DNA of 64,000 nt. Source: Palsa-870 sp035937155 (GTDB lineage: Bacteria > Chloroflexota > Dormibacteria > Dormibacterales > Dormibacteraceae). The position numbers and the translations under genes were made by a program. This document shows positions 56,962 to 64,000 of this stretch, piece by piece (position 1 is the stretch's first letter; each line of letters opens with the position of its first letter). Where the stretch lies: contig DASYVJ010000065.1 in NCBI GenBank assembly GCA_035937155.1, forward strand, positions 73,002 to 137,001, given 5' to 3'. The notes below the pieces were generated by a model that was not told where the DNA came from, made no database searches, and saw nothing but the letters and a program-made list of their open reading frames with translations.

Positions 56962-57746
56962 GCGCAACTGCCACCACTCCGGCGCTCGAGGTCCGAGGGC
57001 TGACAAAGCACTTCGGTGGTGTGTACGCGGTGGATGGGTGCTCGTTCGAGGCTCCCCTGGGACAGGTGACCGGGGTCATCGGGCCGAACGGTGCGGGCAA
57101 GAGCACGGCGATCGATCTCATCTCAGGCTTCAAGCTGCCCGACAAGGGCACTGTGCTCTTCAAAGGCAGGGCCATCGAAGGCCTGTCCCCACATCACATC
57201 TCGCGCCTCGGGCTGATCCGCACGTTCCAGTCGCCGCGCGAGTGGCCGGGGCTCACGGTCCTCGAAAACGTGGTGATGGCGCGATGGGACGCGGGCCGCG
57301 AGGGTTTTCTCCGCGGCGTCGTCGGGCTGGGCCGGGCCCAGCGCGAGAGGTCCGCTGACGAGCTGACGAAAGCGCGAGAGATCCTGGACGAGTTCGGACT
57401 GGCCGCGCTTCGCAACGAGCGCGCCGGAAACCTCAGCGGCGGTCAGAAGCGGCTTGTGGAGTTCGCCCGAATCCGCATGGCTCAGCCGCAGCTCGTGATC
57501 CTCGACGAGCCAATGGGCGGCGTCAACCCCGTGTTGGGTGAACGCATGGCCGTGGCGATCGAGGGCTTTATCGCATCCGGCACCTCGGTCATCGTGGTCG
57601 AGCACAACCTGCCATTCATCGAGCGAGTGACCGAGCACGTCATCGTGATGGCCCAGGGCACAGTGATCGCAGAAGGGCCTTTTGAGACCCTGCGCTCGAA
57701 CCAGGACGTCGTCGACGCGTACCTGGGCGAAATGGTGAAACAGTGA
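56958..57746 (+). CDS. livG: LivG-type ABC transporter ATPase
   Basis: The 262-residue ATPase has Walker A GPNGAGKSTAIDLISGF near residue 38, the ABC signature LSGGQKRLVEFARI near residue 158, and Walker B LVILDEPMGGVNP near residue 177, where the Glu is present. The C-terminal LivG tail with VTEHVIVMAQGTVIAEG is typical. The TTG start overlaps livM. The stop overlaps GTG 57743, the upstream start of livF. Confidence 0.93.
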   Translation: MSATATTPALEVRGLTKHFGGVYAVDGCSFEAPLGQVTGVIGPNGAGKSTAIDLISGFKLPDKGTVLFKGRAIEGLSPHHISRLGLIRTFQSPREWPGLTVLENVVMARWDAGREGFLRGVVGLGRAQRERSADELTKAREILDEFGLAALRNERAGNLSGGQKRLVEFARIRMAQPQLVILDEPMGGVNPVLGERMAVAIEGFIASGTSVIVVEHNLPFIERVTEHVIVMAQGTVIAEGPFETLRSNQDVVDAYLGEMVKQ

Positions 57747-58525
57747 CTGGGGATCCAGCAGCAATCCCCTCCCCCCGCAGGGGGGAGGGTGAGGGTGGGG
57801 GGGCCGAGCCTACAGCGATAGTGCTAGAGGTCGAGAAGCTGACTGCCGGATATGGCGGGCCGCCCGTCATCGACGGCGTCAGCATCACCGCCAGGCGAGG
57901 CGCCATCACCGCCATCGTGGGACCGAACGGGGCCGGGAAATCGACCCTGCTGAAGGCGATCGCCGGCCTGATCCGACCCACTTCAGGCGCGGTGAAGGTG
58001 ATGGGCAAAGACGTCACCGGGCTCCCTGCCGAGCAGATGGTCAGCAAGGGGGTGGCTTATGTGCCGCAGGTGGCCAACGTCTTCCCCGAGCTGACCATCC
58101 GCGAAAACCTGGACATGGGCGGCTACAGTCGCAAAAACGGCGTGCACGAAAGGATCGAGCAGCTTTTCAAGTTGTTTCCCGACCTGGCTGCCTCATCCAA
58201 CCGCAAGGCTCAAACGCTGAGCGGGGGCCAGCGGACCATGCTCGCCCTGGCTCGAGGCTTGATGGTCGACCCCGGAGTTCTCATCCTCGACGAGCCCAGT
58301 GCCGGCCTGGCGCCCAAGTTTCAGGGGCTTATCTGGGATCGCATCGAAGAGATCCGGTCCACGAACGTGGGCGTGCTGGTCATCGAGCAGAACACCCGCG
58401 AGACGCTCCGGCATGCCCAGTGGGCGTACGTCCTCGTGCTCGGGCAGAACCGCCTCGAGGGCCCTGGCAAGGACCTGCTGGATGATGAGGAGGTCGTGAA
58501 CCTCTATGTCGGCCGGCTCTCGTGA
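57743..58525 (+). CDS. livF: LivF-type ABC transporter ATPase with repeat-encoded N-terminus
   Basis: The ATPase core shows Walker A GPNGAGKSTLLKAIAG near residue 61, signature LSGGQRTMLALARGLM near residue 158, and Walker B LILDEPSAGLAP near residue 179. GTG 57743 overlaps livG as GTGA, giving 260 residues, but its first 26 codons come from a copy of the dispersed palindromic repeat (IPSPRRGEGEGGG). A GTG at 57821, in frame just before LEVEKLTAGYG, would give a normal LivF without that extension. The repeat has thus moved the core away from the coupled start. The ATP-hydrolysing subunit pairs with LivG. Confidence 0.92.
   Translation: MTGDPAAIPSPRRGEGEGGGAEPTAIVLEVEKLTAGYGGPPVIDGVSITARRGAITAIVGPNGAGKSTLLKAIAGLIRPTSGAVKVMGKDVTGLPAEQMVSKGVAYVPQVANVFPELTIRENLDMGGYSRKNGVHERIEQLFKLFPDLAASSNRKAQTLSGGQRTMLALARGLMVDPGVLILDEPSAGLAPKFQGLIWDRIEEIRSTNVGVLVIEQNTRETLRHAQWAYVLVLGQNRLEGPGKDLLDDEEVVNLYVGRLS
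57763..57809. repeat. Dispersed palindromic repeat, copy G (inside livF start region)
   Basis: A perfect 10-bp stem (57767-57776 with 57780-57789, CCCTCCCCCC/GGGGGGAGGG) with loop GCA is followed by TGAGGGTGGGGGGGCCG. It is read in frame at the N-terminus of LivF. Confidence 0.85.
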
Positions 58526-59333
58526 GCCGCGGGCCTCGGATCGCCGCCTCGATCTCGCGATCGGCGGAATAGGAGGCCTGGCGGGCGGACTGCTGGGCGT
58601 CGGCGGCGGCTTTGTCATGGTGCCCCTGCAGGTCATCTGGACAGGGCGCTCTCAGCACCGGGCCACTGGCACGTCGCTGGCGGCGATCCTGCCCATCGCT
58701 CTCGTAGCGGCAGCGGTCTATTACTTCGGCCGAGGCACGCCGCAGACCGACCTGACCGTTGCCTTCTACCTCGCCATCGGCAGCGGGATCGGTGCCCTTC
58801 TCGGCTCCCTCGCGGCCCGACGCCTCTCCGACACCGTGCTCAAGGTGATCGTCGCCATCCTGCTGGTGGTGGTAGGCCTCAAGGAGGTTTACGACGCGAT
58901 CGGGGGGGCGGCACCACACCTGGTCGGTACTACCGTCCGAGTCCTCACCGCGGGCGACTACGCGCTCATCGCCGCCGGTGGAGTCGTGGTCGGGGTCTTG
59001 AGCGGTCTAACCGGCGTGGGCGGCGGGATCCTGATCGTTCCGCTCCTGGGCCTTGGCTTTGGCATCGGCCAGCGCATCGCCCAGGGCACTTCTCTCGTCG
59101 CCATCCTCCCCACCGCGGCGATCGGCGCGCTGACCCATCACCGCAACGGCGACGTCGACGTGAGGGCGGCGTCGTGGATGGCCGTCGCCGGCGTGCCGGC
59201 GGCGTTGATCGGCTCCGCCCTGGCCCTGTGGCTGCCGCAAAGGGCCCTGGGCGGACTCTTCGGCATCTTCCTTGTCGTGGCGGCGACCCGGATCTGGCCC
59301 CGCCGAGCGGAACGCCCGCCTACTCCGATTTAG
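58506..59333 (+). CDS. TauE/SafE-family (TSUP) membrane permease
   Basis: The 275-residue membrane protein has two similar halves, each starting with a glycine-rich helix: GGLAGGLLGVGGGFVMVPL near residue 24 and GVLSGLTGVGGGILIVPLL near residue 163. This is the DUF81/TSUP family, which transports sulfite, sulfonates or organic acids. The ATG at 58506 lies 20 bases inside livF, so it probably belongs to the same transcript and may move a related substrate. Its 3' end overlaps the small basic gene on the minus strand by 14 bases. Confidence 0.85.
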   Translation: MSAGSREPRASDRRLDLAIGGIGGLAGGLLGVGGGFVMVPLQVIWTGRSQHRATGTSLAAILPIALVAAAVYYFGRGTPQTDLTVAFYLAIGSGIGALLGSLAARRLSDTVLKVIVAILLVVVGLKEVYDAIGGAAPHLVGTTVRVLTAGDYALIAAGGVVVGVLSGLTGVGGGILIVPLLGLGFGIGQRIAQGTSLVAILPTAAIGALTHHRNGDVDVRAASWMAVAGVPAALIGSALALWLPQRALGGLFGIFLVVAATRIWPRRAERPPTPI

Positions 59334-59460
59334 GCGGCTGCTCCGGGGTTGTGACCACCGCGTGGTGCCGGAACTGGACGTCGGCGGGAGGCGGGCCCGC
59401 CACCTTCGGCTTCTTTTTCTTCTTGGCTTCCCGACCTTGTTTGTCGCGTCCTTTACCCAT
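59320..59460 (-). CDS. 46-residue basic protein
   Basis: A short open frame from ATG 59460 encodes 46 residues beginning MGKGRDKQGREAKKKKKPK, then a Pro-rich middle and a tail ending PPKSE. Its ATG lies inside the last eight bases of the upstream LOR/SDH gene, an arrangement typical of coupled translation. Similar Lys-rich MGKGRDK-type small proteins are found in many bacterial genomes, usually unannotated. It may bind nucleic acid or the ribosome; this is inference from charge. It overlaps the end of the TSUP gene tail to tail. Confidence 0.6.
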   Translation of the reverse strand: MGKGRDKQGREAKKKKKPKVAGPPPADVQFRHHAVVTTPEQPPKSE

Positions 59461-60691
59461 GCGCACCAGTTTCTATGACTTGGGCCAGTTCGCGCAAGAA
59501 CGATTCCACATCTGTCACCAGGCCGATCGACTGCCAGCTGCCCCGATCCGCGAGCTTTGTGACCACCGCGGGGTTGATGTCCACGCAGACGGTGCGCACT
59601 CCGGCCGGCAGCATGTTGCCGGTGGCGATCGAGTGCAGCATAGTCGACAGCATCAGCGCCATGCGCACGCCGGGCAGCGCCGCACGCATCCGCCGCTGCG
59701 CTTCGACCATCTCTGTGATGACATCGGGCAGCGGCCCGTCGTCGCGGACCGACCCGGCCAGCACGATCTCGACTCCATGGTCGATGGCCGACTTCATCAC
59801 GCCGGACTTCAGCTGGCCGCTCTCGACCATCTGCTTCAGCCCGCCCGCTGCACGCACGCGGTTGATCGCACGCATGTGGTGCTCGTGACCATGCTCGATC
59901 GGCATCCCGCTTTCGATGTTCACGCCGAGCGCGGTCCCGAACAGCGCCACCTCGACGTCGTGAACCGCAAGGGCGTTACCGGCGAACAGCACCTGGACGA
60001 AACCCAGCTCGATGAGTCGTGAGAGGTAAACGCCTGCGCCCGTGTGAACGACTCCGGGACCGGCGACGACGAGAATCCGTCCGCCCGCGGCACGGATCTG
60101 GCGCATCTCCTCCGCGATGGCTGAGATCAGGACCTTCTTGGGTTTCTCAGCCGAGACCTCGCTGCCCATGAAGCTGAAGATCTCCGTGTGTCGCGATCGC
60201 TCCAGCGGCGTCACGCGCACGCCCTGGTGTCCGACCACCACGTCCATGCCGGGCTTAGAGGCCTGGAAGACGATGCACCAGGCGCGCGCCGCTTTGCGAT
60301 CGACCGCGATGGCGCAGTCCATCTCTATGTTGTCGACGTGCACCCACTGACCATCGATGAGCACGTCGGTGGGAAGGTTGCTCGTCGAGTAGAAGCCTTC
60401 GGGAAACACGCCTTCTTTCGTGACTTTCTCTGTACGTGCAGGCTCTTCCGACTCGGCGGTTGCGCCCAGAGCTCGAGCTTGCCGCACGATGCGGTCGAGC
60501 TCCTCGGCTGAGCCCGCGACAACCTCCATACGGCAGATCGATGTGTCGGTCTTGTGCTGGCCCACCTTGAGCTCTTCGATGGTGAAGTTGCCGCCGAGGT
60601 CCATCACCATGTCCATGACCTGTGGCAGGATCATCGAGTCGATGATGTGACCGGTCAGGACAAGCCGGGCCGTGTACTTTCGCTCGCTCAC
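59453..60691 (-). CDS. LOR/SDH-domain enzyme (TIGR00300 family)
   Basis: The 412-residue protein begins with a LOR-type domain (YTARLVLTGHIIDSMILPQV) and continues with a Rossmann-like half with RILVVAGPGVVHTGAG near residue 214. Members of this family were described as the C-terminal part of cyanobacterial AgrE/ArgZ and as an archaeal ornithine cyclodeaminase, so conversion of ornithine to proline is a reasonable guess. There is no N-terminal arginine dihydrolase domain here. It is followed on the strand by the small basic gene and preceded by pyrF with a GTGA overlap. Function is family-level. Confidence 0.8.
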   Translation of the reverse strand: MSERKYTARLVLTGHIIDSMILPQVMDMVMDLGGNFTIEELKVGQHKTDTSICRMEVVAGSAEELDRIVRQARALGATAESEEPARTEKVTKEGVFPEGFYSTSNLPTDVLIDGQWVHVDNIEMDCAIAVDRKAARAWCIVFQASKPGMDVVVGHQGVRVTPLERSRHTEIFSFMGSEVSAEKPKKVLISAIAEEMRQIRAAGGRILVVAGPGVVHTGAGVYLSRLIELGFVQVLFAGNALAVHDVEVALFGTALGVNIESGMPIEHGHEHHMRAINRVRAAGGLKQMVESGQLKSGVMKSAIDHGVEIVLAGSVRDDGPLPDVITEMVEAQRRMRAALPGVRMALMLSTMLHSIATGNMLPAGVRTVCVDINPAVVTKLADRGSWQSIGLVTDVESFLRELAQVIETGAHG

Positions 60692-61467
60692 GCGCGGACG
60701 CCCGCCGCCGCGTTCACCTGCTGCTTCAGCGCTTCTGCTTCACGGCCCGGGCTTTTCGCATAGAGCACGCTGCGGCTCGCCGAGATGAGGCACGAAGCGC
60801 GGTCTCCGTTCCACGCTCCGCGCACCGAGCCCTCAACGTCGCCGCCCTGGGCGCCGACACCAGGGATCAGAAACGGGAGCTGCGAGGCGCGCCGGACCTC
60901 ATCGATCTGAGCCGGCGCCGTCGCGCCGACGACCAGGCCCACGTTGCCGGCCGTGTTCAGGCGCTCCGCGAACTCCGCAACGTGTAGATACAGTGGCTTG
61001 CCCGCCGCCTCCAGGTGCTGCAGGTCGGCCGCGCCAGGGTTGGACGAGCGGCAGACGACGTATACCCCGCGATCGCTGTAGCGAGTGAACTCCCCCACCG
61101 AGTCCGAGCCCATGTACGGGTTGACGGTCGCAGCGTCCATCGCCAGTGTCTCGAAGACCGCTCGCGCGTAGGCCTGCATCGTGTTTCCCATGTCGCCGCG
61201 CTTGCCGTCGAACAGGAACGGCGTGTCCGGGGCCGCGTCGCGCAGCTCCACCAGGGCCGCCCAGCCGTCTGGCCCGTATTGCTCCCAGAAAGCGCTGTTC
61301 GGTTTGAAGCAGCAGGCGTGCTCCTCGGTCTGCCGGATGACCTCGCGACAGTGACGCAACGCACCGGCGGCGCCGCCCTCAATGCGCTCGGGGTCAGGAT
61401 CGAGGCCGACACACAGAAGCGTGTTGCGGTCTGCCGACAGCGTGCGGAGACGATCGAAGTAGCTCAA
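60688..61467 (-). CDS. pyrF: Orotidine 5'-phosphate decarboxylase (type 2)
   Basis: PyrF makes UMP, the last step of de novo pyrimidine synthesis. The 259-residue TIM barrel has LLCVGLDPDPERI near residue 17, KPNSAFWEQYG, the catalytic Lys/Asp cluster in FLFDGKRGDMGNTMQAYA near residue 91, and FLIPGVGAQGGDVEG near residue 203. This pattern fits the longer subfamily 2. It starts with TTG 61467, 22 bases from the divergent nadE start. It overlaps the LOR/SDH gene. Confidence 0.93.
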   Translation of the reverse strand: MSYFDRLRTLSADRNTLLCVGLDPDPERIEGGAAGALRHCREVIRQTEEHACCFKPNSAFWEQYGPDGWAALVELRDAAPDTPFLFDGKRGDMGNTMQAYARAVFETLAMDAATVNPYMGSDSVGEFTRYSDRGVYVVCRSSNPGAADLQHLEAAGKPLYLHVAEFAERLNTAGNVGLVVGATAPAQIDEVRRASQLPFLIPGVGAQGGDVEGSVRGAWNGDRASCLISASRSVLYAKSPGREAEALKQQVNAAAGVRA

Positions 61468-61489
61468 GCACGTCCAATGCTAACTACGC

Positions 61490-63262
61490 GTGACGGTCAA
61501 AATTGGATACGTGGGACAACCCCTGAGGATCGCGCTGGCGCAGGTCAACCCGATCGTGGGCGACCTGGAGGGCAATTCTCGGCTGATCGTCGAGTGGATC
61601 GGCCGCGCGCGCGACCAGGGTGCCGACCTGGTGTGCTTCCCCGAGCTCGTCCTCACCGGCTACCCGCCAGAGGACCTCGTCTTGAAGCGATCATTCGTGC
61701 GCGATAACCTCAATCAGCTCGACGTCGTGACCAAGGCCACGAAGGGAATCTCGGCTGTTGTCGGTTTCGTGGACGACGAGGGCGCGATCTTCAACGCTGC
61801 CGCCTTCATGCACGACGGCGAGCTCAAGGCGATCTACCACAAGGTCTTCCTGCCTAACTACGGCGTCTTCGACGAGCAGCGGTATTTCGAGCCCGGCCAC
61901 CGCAGCCCCATCGTCGCGCTCGCCGGCGTGCGCATCGGCATGTCGGTTTGCGAGGACTGCTGGTATCCGTCCGGGCCAATGGCATGGGAGGCACATCACG
62001 GCGCAGAGCTGCTGGTCAACATCAACGGCTCGCCGTACCACGCGGGCAAGCGGGCTCCGCGCGAGGCGATGATCGCCGGGCGCGCGGCAGACTACGGCGC
62101 CTACGTCGCGTGGGTCAACACCGTGGGCGGCCAGGACGAGCTGGTGTTCGACGGGAACAGCGCCGTCTTCGGCCCGCGAGGGGAACTGCTCGCGCATGCG
62201 CAGTCCTTCACCGAAGAGTTGCTGATTTGCGACATCGATCTCGATGTGGCGGAATCGATCCGGCCGGTCGACAAGATCCGCCACGAGGCCGAGGGCGCTG
62301 CGCACCTCGACCTGGTCGTGAGCGAGATCCCGCTGAGCGTGACCGGCGCGCGCGAGCCAAAGCCTCCCATCGAGCCCCGCATCGCGAAGCCTCTCGAAGG
62401 CACCGCCGAGATCTACGCCGCGGTTGTGCTCGGTACCCACGACTACATCCGCAAGCAGGATTTCCAGAAGGTCGTCATCGGCCTGTCGGGTGGCATCGAC
62501 TCCGCGCTGACCGCCGCCATCGCATGCGATGCGTTGGGCCCGGAAAATGTGATCGGCGTTCGCATGCCGTCGCGACACACTTCGGCCGAAAGCCTGGAGG
62601 ACGCCGGGCTGGTGGCTGAGCTGCTTGGCATGCAGCTCATGGACTTCTCGATCGAACCGCCGCATCGAGGCTTCGAGGAAGTACTTGCGCCCGCGTTCAA
62701 GGGGACCAAGCCCGGCGTGGCCGAAGAGAACCTCCAGCCGCGCATCCGCGCAACCATCCTGTACGCGCTGTCGAACAAGTTCGGCTACATCGTGCTGAGC
62801 ACGGGCAACAAGTCCGAGCTCGCCACGGGCTACGGCACTCTATATGGGGACATGGCGGGCGGCTACGCGGTGCTCAAGGACATCACCAAGACGACGGTCT
62901 ACGAGCTGTCCCGCTACCGCAACTCGTTGAGCCCCGCCATCCCTGAGCGCGTGTTGACCAAGCCGCCTTCGGCTGAGCTGAAGCCGGACCAGAAGGACAC
63001 CGACAGCCTGCCGCCTTATGAAGAGCTCGACCCGATCCTGCGCGGCTACATCGAAGAGGACCTGAGCCCCGAAGAGCTAGTGGCGGCCGGGCACCGACCG
63101 GAGACCGTCGCCCGGGTGATTCAGCTCGTGGACCGCAGCGAGTACAAGCGCCGGCAGTCGCCTCCCGGGGTGAAGATCACGCCACGCGCATTTGGGCGCG
63201 ACCGGCGGCTGCCCATCACCAACCGCTACCGACCAAATGGACTCCGACCGGCGTCAAGCTAG
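61490..63262 (+). CDS. nadE: Glutamine-dependent NAD+ synthetase
   Basis: NadE makes NAD from deamido-NAD, ATP and glutamine. The 590-residue protein has an N-terminal nitrilase-type glutaminase with the Glu-Lys-Cys triad in CFPELVLTGYPPED near residue 50, YHKVFLPNYGVFDE near residue 117, and SVCEDCWYP near residue 153. The C-terminal synthetase has the P-loop IGLSGGIDSALTAA near residue 330 and STGNKSELATGYGTLYGD near residue 437. The GTG start at 61490 gives a slightly long N-terminus; the core starts at LRIALAQVNP. Together with PncC this gives NAD recycling and synthesis steps in one window. Confidence 0.95.
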   Translation: MTVKIGYVGQPLRIALAQVNPIVGDLEGNSRLIVEWIGRARDQGADLVCFPELVLTGYPPEDLVLKRSFVRDNLNQLDVVTKATKGISAVVGFVDDEGAIFNAAAFMHDGELKAIYHKVFLPNYGVFDEQRYFEPGHRSPIVALAGVRIGMSVCEDCWYPSGPMAWEAHHGAELLVNINGSPYHAGKRAPREAMIAGRAADYGAYVAWVNTVGGQDELVFDGNSAVFGPRGELLAHAQSFTEELLICDIDLDVAESIRPVDKIRHEAEGAAHLDLVVSEIPLSVTGAREPKPPIEPRIAKPLEGTAEIYAAVVLGTHDYIRKQDFQKVVIGLSGGIDSALTAAIACDALGPENVIGVRMPSRHTSAESLEDAGLVAELLGMQLMDFSIEPPHRGFEEVLAPAFKGTKPGVAEENLQPRIRATILYALSNKFGYIVLSTGNKSELATGYGTLYGDMAGGYAVLKDITKTTVYELSRYRNSLSPAIPERVLTKPPSAELKPDQKDTDSLPPYEELDPILRGYIEEDLSPEELVAAGHRPETVARVIQLVDRSEYKRRQSPPGVKITPRAFGRDRRLPITNRYRPNGLRPASS

Positions 63263-63267
63263 ACCCT

Positions 63268-63417
63268 CACGGCATAATTTCTACTGATACCTCGTTAGGG
63301 GGTGCGGCGCGACTGGCTCCGCTAGGCGCGACGCCTTTAAGGGGGGAGTCCCCCCTTCTCAAGTGGCCTACGAAATAGGGATCGGCCCGCACGGCATAAT
63401 TTCTGCTGATATCTCGT
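63268..63417. repeat. 28-bp imperfect direct repeats and hairpin between nadE and lpd
   Basis: CACGGCATAATTTCT-x-CTGAT-type repeats of 28 bases occur at 63268-63295 and 63390-63417 (two mismatches, 122 bases apart). Between them AAGGGGGG/CCCCCCTT (63339-63346 with 63350-63357) forms an 8-bp hairpin without a T tail. The second repeat runs into TATAGAT, a possible -10 box before lpd. A duplicated promoter/leader is a likely explanation. Confidence 0.6.
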
Positions 63418-63432
63418 ATAGATAGGAGCTAT

Positions 63433-64000
63433 ATGGCTGCTTCGTTCGACGTCGTGGTGATCGGGGGCGGGCCCGGCGGATACGTGGCCGCCCTGCGCGC
63501 CGCCCAGCTGGGTGCCAAGACGGCCATCGTCGAGAAAGACCGATTCGGGGGTACGTGCCTGGTTCGCGGCTGCATCCCAACCAAGGCCCTGCTGCAGTCC
63601 GCCGAGCTGTACACGCAGGCCAAGGCCGGCGGACCGTTCGGCGTGGTCGCGGACAAAATTGGATTCGACTGGGCGACGGCTCAGAAGCGGAAGTCAGGCG
63701 TGGTCGATCAGCTGGTCAAGGGAGTCGAAGGCTTGCTCAAGGCAGGCGGCGTGACGCAACTGCGCGGCGCGGCCGTGCTGGCCGGAAAAGGGGTGGTCGA
63801 CGTCTCGGGCGATCGCCTCCAGGCCAAGGACATCATCATCGCCACTGGCTCGGCGGTGGCACGCATACCGCTCAAGGGCGCGGAGCACACGATTGACTCC
63901 GACCAGATCCTGGAGCTGAAGGAGATTCCCGCCCGGCTGGCCGTCATCGGCGGAGGCGTGGTCGGCATGGAGTTCGCGGCGATGTTCGCCGCGCTCGGCA
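63433..64000 (+). CDS. lpdA: Dihydrolipoamide dehydrogenase, 5' part (3' cut by window)
   Basis: This flavoprotein is the E3 component of 2-oxoacid dehydrogenase complexes. The frame starts at ATG 63433, four bases after AGGAG, and is open to the window end (189 codons). It has the FAD-binding VVVIGGGPGGYVAALRAA at the start, the redox-active pair in GGTCLVRGCIPTKALL near residue 41, IIIATGSAVARIP near residue 136, and the NAD-binding LAVIGGGVVGMEFA at the end of the visible part. The substitution of VR for NV between the Cys residues is mild. A mercuric or other related reductase is less likely but cannot be excluded without the C-terminus. Confidence 0.92.
   Translation, partial: MAASFDVVVIGGGPGGYVAALRAAQLGAKTAIVEKDRFGGTCLVRGCIPTKALLQSAELYTQAKAGGPFGVVADKIGFDWATAQKRKSGVVDQLVKGVEGLLKAGGVTQLRGAAVLAGKGVVDVSGDRLQAKDIIIATGSAVARIPLKGAEHTIDSDQILELKEIPARLAVIGGGVVGMEFAAMFAALG

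Noticed and set aside
59453..60691. Full arginine dihydrolase/ornithine cyclodeaminase fusion (ArgZ/AgrE).
   Set aside because: Only the LOR/SDH-type part is present; there is no N-terminal amidinotransferase-fold domain.

Overview
The window is a high-GC (mostly mid-60s percent by eye), gene-dense bacterial chromosome segment with nearly all gaps under 180 bp. It carries secDF, the rimP-nusA-ylxR-infB-rbfA-nrnA-truB-ribF block, rpsO-pnp, rnj, ftsK, recA-recX, rny-ymdB-spoVS, miaB-mutS-mutL-miaA-dapL-hflX and lexA. SpoVS, RNase Y, YmdB, RNase J, an LL-diaminopimelate aminotransferase, a fused AccD-AccA and a CGAAC-N4-GTTCG SOS box together suggest a Terrabacteria lineage, most like Chloroflexota or Dormibacterota. 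The phylum is an inference without any rRNA gene. No rRNA, convincing tRNA, CRISPR array or prophage was seen.

Layout. 1-8334: protein export and translation/RNA maturation block, densely overlapping. 8331-13516: lipid/glycerol cluster (GlpB-like, AGPS-like flavoprotein, DagK-like lipid kinase) and a gamma-glutamyltranspeptidase. 13554-22132: rpsO, pnp, lysine/DAP genes (dapB, asd, dapA), family 4 uracil-DNA glycosylase, RNase J. 22137-28673: two zinc-ribbon proteins, FtsK, a RodZ-like protein, a PgsA-PncC reading frame, recA-recX. 28797-40333: rny, terminator, ymdB, spoVS, miaB, mutS, mutL, miaA, dapL, hflX. 40317-42902: SOS-controlled segment (lexA, a YneA-like LysM protein, an unknown SOS-box gene, a LAGLIDADG protein). 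42958-46014: accessory region with a methyltransferase, a MntP-like pump, a solitary reverse transcriptase with a structured leader, and an unknown gene. 46050-53624: TetR/acyl-CoA dehydrogenase pair, then a GntR-headed CoA operon (accDA, two CaiB-type CoA-transferases, an atypical crotonase). 53735-58525: branched-chain amino-acid type ABC transporter livKHMGF, divergent from GntR. 58506-64000: TauE/SafE-like permease, a tiny basic protein, a LOR/SDH-domain enzyme, pyrF, nadE and the start of a dihydrolipoamide dehydrogenase.

Genes that work together: asd, dapA, dapB and dapL give most of the short aminotransferase route to LL-diaminopimelate. recA, lexA, a YneA-like division inhibitor and an unknown gene share perfect or near-perfect SOS boxes. 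rny, pnp, rnj, nrnA and ymdB form an RNA-turnover set. The GntR/CoA/liv region looks like one acyl-CoA or branched-chain substrate module sharing a divergent operator.

The most striking observations are: (1) several core genes whose only sensible start codons are AUA, AUU or CUG, three of them AUA codons overlapping the upstream stop; (2) a dispersed C-rich/G-rich palindromic repeat that has entered two coding sequences in frame; (3) an SOS-box-driven gene of unknown function beside a LAGLIDADG gene; (4) a solitary reverse transcriptase preceded by a leader closed by a 12-bp perfect inverted repeat; (5) pncC continuing pgsA in frame without a stop but with its own strong ribosome binding site.
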